A DNA stretch of 64,000 nucleotides, taken from Phycomyces blakesleeanus NRRL 1555(-) (Eukaryota > Mucoromycota > Mucoromycetes > Mucorales > Phycomycetaceae). A program made the translations under genes and the position numbers. Where the stretch lies: NCBI RefSeq assembly GCF_001638985.1, contig NW_017265137.1, forward strand, positions 1,701,054 to 1,765,053. The letters are read 5' to 3'. A model generated the notes under the pieces. The model made no database searches. It saw only the letters and a list, made by a program, of their open reading frames with translations, and had not been told where the DNA came from. Shown here piece by piece: positions 58,237 through 64,000 of the stretch. Each line of letters begins with the position of its first letter. Position 1 is the first letter of the stretch.

Positions 58237-61063
58237 GGGTGCACCTCTTTTATAATCGACAATTTTTATATATAAAATTAGAAAGCAATAAGGCTTTATA
58301 GGATCTTAATATTTTTGAGTTCTGTTTGCTTTGATACGCTCTTAATGTTATTTAAAAACTCTCTGTGATGAGAAATCTTCTACTTTTCTGTAAAAATATT
58401 TTTTAGACAAGGTAAAGTCTCAGTGTTTAAGCAGTGCGACCAAAATTATGTCTTCATTTTTCAACAAATACTATAACCGACTGAGTTTTTTTATCAACTT
58501 GTATAATGTAAAATGTTACTAAATGAGACAGTCTACTTTTTTTTTAAAAAAAAACAATTTGTTCCTGATAAAAACACAATCGACAATGCCAAAAATCAAT
58601 TCTAAAATGAGAGCTTTATCTCAAAAAGCTGCTGCTAAAAAAATGTCCTACTCTCAGAGCGAAAGTTTAGACTTGGTTAGAAAGAAAGGCGATCCTACCC
58701 CCGAGATTTTGGAATCTTCTGGCAGTGATGTTAAAAATCTCGGACTTTCTTGGGCCACAAAAGCTGAAGATGCTCTCAACGGAAAATACAGCCGCAATCG
58801 TTCATCATACTCATCTCGACAAGTTCGTAGACTGAAAAAGGCAGAAAGAGAAGCAGCAAAAGGAAGTGCCAGAGGTGACTCCTTTTTTTTTGCCTATCGC
58901 AAACTCTTCTTCTGCTGAGACAGATATTGGATTGGATAAAGAAAGTGATAGTGCAGATGAAGTCGAGTCAAAGGAAGAGTTCAAAAGCAGAGTAAAAGAC
59001 GTAGCCATTGCCTTGTCAAAGTCCGCAGTACCTTTTATCAGTGCGACTTCAGAGCAACAAAAACTTGGTGTAGCAGAAACGGGAAAGTACGAAGGAGCAT
59101 ACCATTGCTTATATGCTTTGATCAATACGGACATGAAGAAAATGGCAGTTTCTAAGTTTGCAAGCGACATTGTATACAAGCAAAAATTTACTTGGTACAG
59201 AGCCCGTAAAATTCGTCGACATGCAAAGGAGAATTTGAGACTAGAAGAATCAGTCTTGGTGCACAAGGCAAGCATGCCAAATGTGTCTCTGTTCTTGATG
59301 ATGAAGACATCAAGCAACAAATACTCGAATGGTTCAGAAGTCAGACAAGAGCAAAAAGAAGTATTGCTGGACTTTCAGTCCACTTAAAAGAAGTCATCCT
59401 GCCTAAGGCCATTGGTAGCAGCTTACTATCAGATGAGTTAGAGATCGAAGGTAGTGCAATTAAGCCGTTGTCTACAGATTGCCTAAGACAAAAGTTGATA
59501 TCCTGGGGATTTCATTTTAAGCATTTAGGTAGGCAAATATAGAAAACCAGAATGTGGTTTTTTCTATAAAAATAGAGTGTCACATTAATATAACTTATGT
59601 TTATCTTACAGGAAAAGTTGTATACTTTGATGGGCACGAGCGCGAGGATGTGCTTACTTATCAAAATGCATGGAGCAAACGCATGATGGAGTACTATCAA
59701 TACTCCGAGAAATATGACAATATTACACCTTCTCTTGTGTCATATCCTCAATTGCCAGAAGGTGTCAAGCAGCATGTATTTGTCACACATGACAAAAGTA
59801 CATTTTATGCTAATGACTATCAAAAGTACGCCTGGGTGGAAGATAGTCAAAGCTATTGTTTGCCAAAGTCTGAGGGTAGATCAATAATGATCTCCGAGTT
59901 CCAATGCCCTTGTCATGGAACAATGAGAGGATATGTAGGAGACCAGTATAAAACTTCGCGAGTGATATTTTATCCTGGAGCTCAATACGAAGGCAATTGG
60001 AAAAGTAGTCATATGTGTGCCCAGCTTGCAGATGGCATACCTCTTTTCGACGCCATACACCCAAATGCAGTAGCCGTCTTTCTTTTTGATCAAAGCAGCA
60101 ATCATAAAGCCTATCCTGAAGACGCTCTTTTGACACAAAACATGAACTAGTGTGCAATTGAAGTAAAAGACAGTGACTCAGGCCAGGGAAAATTTCGTGA
60201 CAGCTCGTTTTATGTCAGAAAGCAATACGACTATGCAGAACAGCAAAAAGTTTTTTTTTTTTCAAAAAAAGAGTAACGAAGAAAAACTTAAAGAATATGA
60301 AGTAATCGAGTCTCGGCTCCATAAAGTAAGTGATTTATATACAATACTATCTGAATAGAAACATAATTTATACAATCACAATAAGGGATCACTTTATACT
60401 AAAAGACGTGTCTATAAACTATGCATACTTAGAATGGAAAATACAAAAAATATTTCATTGGGCTTCGCGGTATATTACAGCAACGTTATATGTATAGAAA
60501 CGAAACAGAGAGATACTCTTTAAGACGTGCTTGCAATAATGTCGCAACAGCTGATTCTTGATGTTGTGCAATCCATATTATGGAGAGACAGCCAGACTTT
60601 GCCAACCAAAAATCAGCACTCGAAGAAATAGTTGAAGGCAGTGGACACAAATTTGAATTGTATCTAAAACACCACTGTGAATGTAATTGGATCGAAAGAT
60701 ACTGTGTAGCAGCCAAGAAAGAAGCACGACGTGAATGTGATTATTCTTTTCAATCATTGAATAGAAAAATCAATTCATTTCTGGATAGTGTTTGCCCACC
60801 AGAAGATGATGTTCCTGAAAAGATTCGAAGATACTTCCACAAAAGTTTTGCGTATATCAATGCATAAAGTCTTGGTCATGATGCTGAACATGCATTTGAA
60901 ATCGTGAAACAATTTTCAAAGCTTCACAAATCTCATCGCAAGCTGAGATTAAATCAATAAATATTACACCTCTGCCTTTAAAAATACTATTTTGGAATCG
61001 GTATTTAAATTCCAAAAAATGTCCTCTTTTCAAAAATTGTCTATTATAAAAAAAGGTGCACCC
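58237..61063 (+). mobile_element. DNA transposon with TIRs and TA target duplication (2.83 kb)
   Basis: The left end 58237-58267 (GGGTGCACCTCTTTTATAAT...) and the right end 61032-61063 are inverted repeats of about 31 bp with one mismatch and one indel. TA flanks both ends (58235-58236 and 61064-61065), the target-site duplication of the IS630-Tc1-mariner superfamily. Between them lies one broken transposase gene (58586-60867). Both ends are intact, so it could be mobilised in trans, but it cannot make its own transposase. Confidence 0.85.
58586..60867 (+). pseudogene. DDE transposase, degenerate
   Basis: The N-terminal part is basic and coiled. The catalytic part contains 'YFDGHEREDV', 'VFVTHDKSTFYANDYQKYAW' (first Asp), 'GRSIMISEF', 'AVAVFLFDQSSNHKAYPEDA' (second Asp) and 'HHCECNWIERY' (final Glu); this is a fungal DDE family with the Y-F-D-G-H-E-R hallmark. 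An 83-nt intron (59529-59611) splices in frame (G|GA). Breaks: a frame change around the T9 tract at 58883-58891, a compensating one near 59264-59266, TAG at 60148-60150, a frame loss around the T11 tract near 60250, and TGA at 60557-60559. The DDE residues themselves survive. Confidence 0.8.
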
Positions 61064-61065
61064 TA

Positions 61066-61404
61066 GTTGATGATCAAGAGTCAGAGAGAATATCAGGCAT
61101 GAACAACAAGAACAGTTAACTAAGGGGTGTCGTGAGTCGGTAGAGTTAAACATTTGACCCAACACAGAGTAGTCATATCATTATTATATTGACAGCTTTA
61201 GCAACTAGAAATTTGATACTTTACTTTTAAATTTCTGTGCTTCAGTTTATGACTTTACTCATCTACTGTTTATGCCCGGTATCATTAAGCTCAAAATAAA
61301 GGGTTCACGGTATATTATTTGTGCAAGGTTGTTTTTTTATTTATTTATTCACTTTTAAAAGAACCTATTATATAGCATACTGCCTGTTTCATGCCATAGC
61401 CTGA
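61066..61404. other. Spacer between transposon and F-box copy 3
   Basis: Anonymous AT-rich DNA; 3' flank of the F-box gene. Confidence 0.5.
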
Positions 61405-63435
61405 TCAATGTATAACAGTAAGAGATTCAACATTACCGAATCTTAGTTCGCCGTATCCTCTGTAAAGTTCGCGCACAAGATGACTACTTAGACCACCGTT
61501 ATGAGAAACCAAAGGGTAACTAGAAGGACGCTTTTGAAAAATACTTATAATATTTTTAAAAACCATCCCAAAAATCGTCTTTTTTTTCCGTAGAGTACTT
61601 TTGTCCGACAAATTGTTATTTTGTATAGTCTGGATGTTTTTTCCGGACAGAAAGTTTTGATAGTATTTAAATACTATATCAGTTTCTTTCTCTGAAAACC
61701 TTTTAGTTATTAGGTATTCCTTTGCTTGCCAATAATACGCGTATGTATATATCGACTCAATATTGCGACTTGCTATTATAGGGTATTTTGAATCCATCTT
61801 ATTTCTTTCTCTTTTGTTCTTTTTGTCTGATGGCGGAGCGTCATTTAATCGGTTCAGAAGTGTCAGATTGATAGAATTATCTTTATAAATTCTTTGGTTT
61901 AATGCGCTGTATCGAAGATGGCCGATGATCAAAGTCTTTAAGAAAGTATGTGCCATATCGAGTAACAAACATCCGGTATTTCTACAAATAGATCCCATAA
62001 CTAACACAGTATTCAAAGTCGTATATCTCAAGCTTCTACACCGGAAAGAGAGGCGATTAAATAATTTAGCGTCTGCAGAGCATTTCTGTAAACTCAAGAT
62101 ATATAGTCCATGTTGTTGTTGTTGTTGTTGTCGTTGTTGCTGATAGATTGGCTCCTTGATGGTCGTGTTTGGATCAATGAGCAATTCTCCACCGAAGACT
62201 TTCAATTGTTTGAGGGCCACACATTTGTCCAACAGGTTATCGAAATTGAGAGATAGATTGGCACTACTGATGAAAAGATTCGTCAAATTTGGATAGTAAG
62301 AGGATAGTTCAAGAGTCGGATTGTGGTAATGGTCTTTATATAAAAACCCTGTAATCGAGAAACTCTCGAGTGTTTCGGAAAAGGACTGTAAATTTTTTTC
62401 GATATTTATTGGATGTGTATGACCTATTTTATCCTCTTGTGTTACATTTAATCTCAAGTGTTTGAGTGGGACTCCTAATGCACCAAACAATTCCCATACA
62501 ATAAAGTCAAGAGACACGAAATAGTAGTCGGCTGTCAGTTCAAGTGTTTCCAGGTGTCGAAATGCATTTGGGTTGGATTGAAAAAGCGATATTGTTGTTT
62601 GCCTCTCGTCTGAATCTCACGAGTTGCCCGATTCTTTTATGGCATTCAGCTTTAGGAGACGCAGGTTTGGATACTTGTATCCAAAATAGTACAGCCATAA
62701 AGGATTCCATTGAATATTCGATGTAAATATACCATTTGAGTTGTATGTATTCTTTTTCGAATTTATGTCTAGGGAAGTCATGCTAAAAGCTGGTATTATA
62801 TCTGGGATTCTGTCCAGTGTGGTCGAAAAGTCAGGACCGAGATATATTCTAGCTTTGATAGACGTTAGGTCTTGTACGTGCTGGTGCATGTTGTCAAAGT
62901 CATCCATGCTAAATTCCATGCAATGATTCAGTACTCCATCAAGTATTTCTAAATTTTGGACCATGCTACACGCATTTATAAACTCAAGTAGGTATTCTGC
63001 TGGCTGTGGGCGTGAATTTATTTTGTAATATATTTCCAAACTTTTCAGAGACATCCATGTTTTGTCTGCTCTTGTTATTTGTAGGCGAGGATCTTTATAA
63101 AGTAAAATGCATAGCCCCAAAGTCTTCAAGTTTGGAAGGTATCTGGATAAGTCTGAAAGCTGTATGTCTGATATTTCTGTTATGTTGCAATAATGACATA
63201 TGTGTAGACTGTGGATCCAGAGGCCATATGATGTGGATAGCTTTTGGGAATTTTTAATATACTTGATAAGAATTTTAGCAGTATCTATCGAAGGAACTCG
63301 TAGGTCTCTCCATAGAGCCCTTTTAAACGGGTATCTCCATCCCTTGCATGTCAGTGCACAAGAGCGTTTGTCATCTTTTGATAGATTATCGGCAATTTGC
63401 GTGAGAATTTCGAATGGTAGTTCAGCAACTTTCAT
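61405..63435 (-). pseudogene. F-box / LRR-like protein (copy 3) with one in-frame TGA
   Basis: One continuous frame of 677 codons, interrupted only by TGA at 62617-62619. The F-box is at residues 3-48 ('VAELPFEILTQIADNL', 'CALTCKGWRYPFKRALWRDL'). The LRR-like body continues across the stop: 'YFGYKYPNLRLLKLN' before it and 'FRHLETLELTADYYF', 'VPLKHLRLNV' after it, aligning with 'YFAIKYPSLQTI' and 'TKLKHIKLNLHE' of copy 1. It has a short Gln-rich run (QQQRQQQQQQ). Downstream code is undamaged for 370 codons, so the stop is recent, read through, or a sequencing error. If the stop is real, the product is a 272-aa F-box stub. Otherwise it is a 676-aa F-box protein. Confidence 0.75.
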
Positions 63436-64000
63436 AATGATACTTATACAAAGAGAGAAAGAGATAAAGAATTAAGAAGCAAATATATATATATATATAT
63501 AATGTCAATATAATTAAAACCTACAGTCATAAAAAAATGATTACTATGATGGATCAATATTGTGATTTACAAGGCGCAATCAGCTTGTGGTAAATCAGAA
63601 ACTTAAAATAACAATATTGTTATAGAGTAGTTGTCAAAAGAGCATATTCATATATGAATATACTTGAAATCAAATAGCTATCGTCGTTTGGAACTTTCGC
63701 TGCTCCCTCAAACTTTTTGTTTTGCTTTAATAAAAATATTGTCCTATATATCATATGAGAAGCCAACATCTTGTTTATCTGGATTTTGCGACACACTACC
63801 CTTATTTCTTAAAGGGAGTGCAAAAAGGAGACATGTTTGGGAGGAAAGTGGGAAGGAACAACACAATAACCAAATGCAACAATCAGGTTTTCTAATTAAA
63901 TAGAATATATTCTTTGTTTATTTGATGAATATATAAGAACAACTTTAATATTTCCAAATATCAATTCACCAGATCCTTTATCAAGTTTCCATTTGACGCC
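63436..64000. other. Window end, upstream of F-box copy 3
   Basis: AT-rich, with (TA)n at 63484-63500. A 79-codon plus-strand frame at 63664 has no recognisable feature and is not called. Confidence 0.45.

Overview
The window is nuclear DNA of an early-diverging filamentous fungus, most likely a mucoromycete. The evidence is intron-dense genes (about 50 short introns decoded here), long AT-rich intergenic DNA full of microsatellites, the fungal sterol enzyme CYP61/ERG5, an F-box/leucine-rich family typical of Mucoromycota, and many decayed Tc1/mariner-type transposons. A Phycomyces-like genome would fit, but that is inference. No tRNA, rRNA or CRISPR array was found.

Layout. 0-6 kb: mitochondrial IF-3 (-), an intact F-box protein (-), and next to it a truncated, mosaic duplicate of that gene. 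6-20 kb, all on the minus strand: PanB (pantothenate synthesis), the Fe-S assembly factor Dre2/anamorsin, and a 12-exon class II histone deacetylase with an N-terminal chromo-barrel-like domain and a 9-nt microexon that encodes part of the active site. DGAT2 follows after 4.3 kb of gene-free DNA. 20-23 kb: a membrane alpha/beta hydrolase diverges head-to-head from DGAT2, so an acylglycerol-synthesis gene and a candidate esterase share one 495-bp promoter. 23-28 kb: transposon debris, a GC-rich island and a hairpin element. 27.8-31.2 kb: an SH3 adaptor and inorganic pyrophosphatase (both -). 36.3-38.3 kb: ERG5 (+) between two roughly 5-kb gene-free tracts. 43-48 kb: a small cysteine-rich secreted protein and an ATP-synthase inhibitor (IF1-like). 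51.4-55.3 kb, all +: a LEA2-like membrane protein, a HIT-domain protein and an unknown mitochondrial-type membrane protein. 55.5-61 kb: a transposon nest with a Harbinger-like fragment, an unknown spliced pseudogene, Tc1-like fragments and a complete-ended 2.83-kb DDE transposon (terminal inverted repeats and TA target duplications) whose transposase is broken. 61.4-63.4 kb: a third F-box paralogue split by a single in-frame TGA.

How the genes relate: most are unrelated housekeeping genes (mitochondrial translation, coenzyme A precursor, Fe-S assembly, pyrophosphate removal, ergosterol and triacylglycerol synthesis). The recurring themes are splicing oddities (about 10% of decoded introns use GC donors; a 9-nt microexon; an intron directly after the start codon), a locally expanding and decaying F-box family, and dense non-coding repeats. 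Intron positions were chosen by hand from consensus sites, frame and protein-family continuity, not from transcripts.
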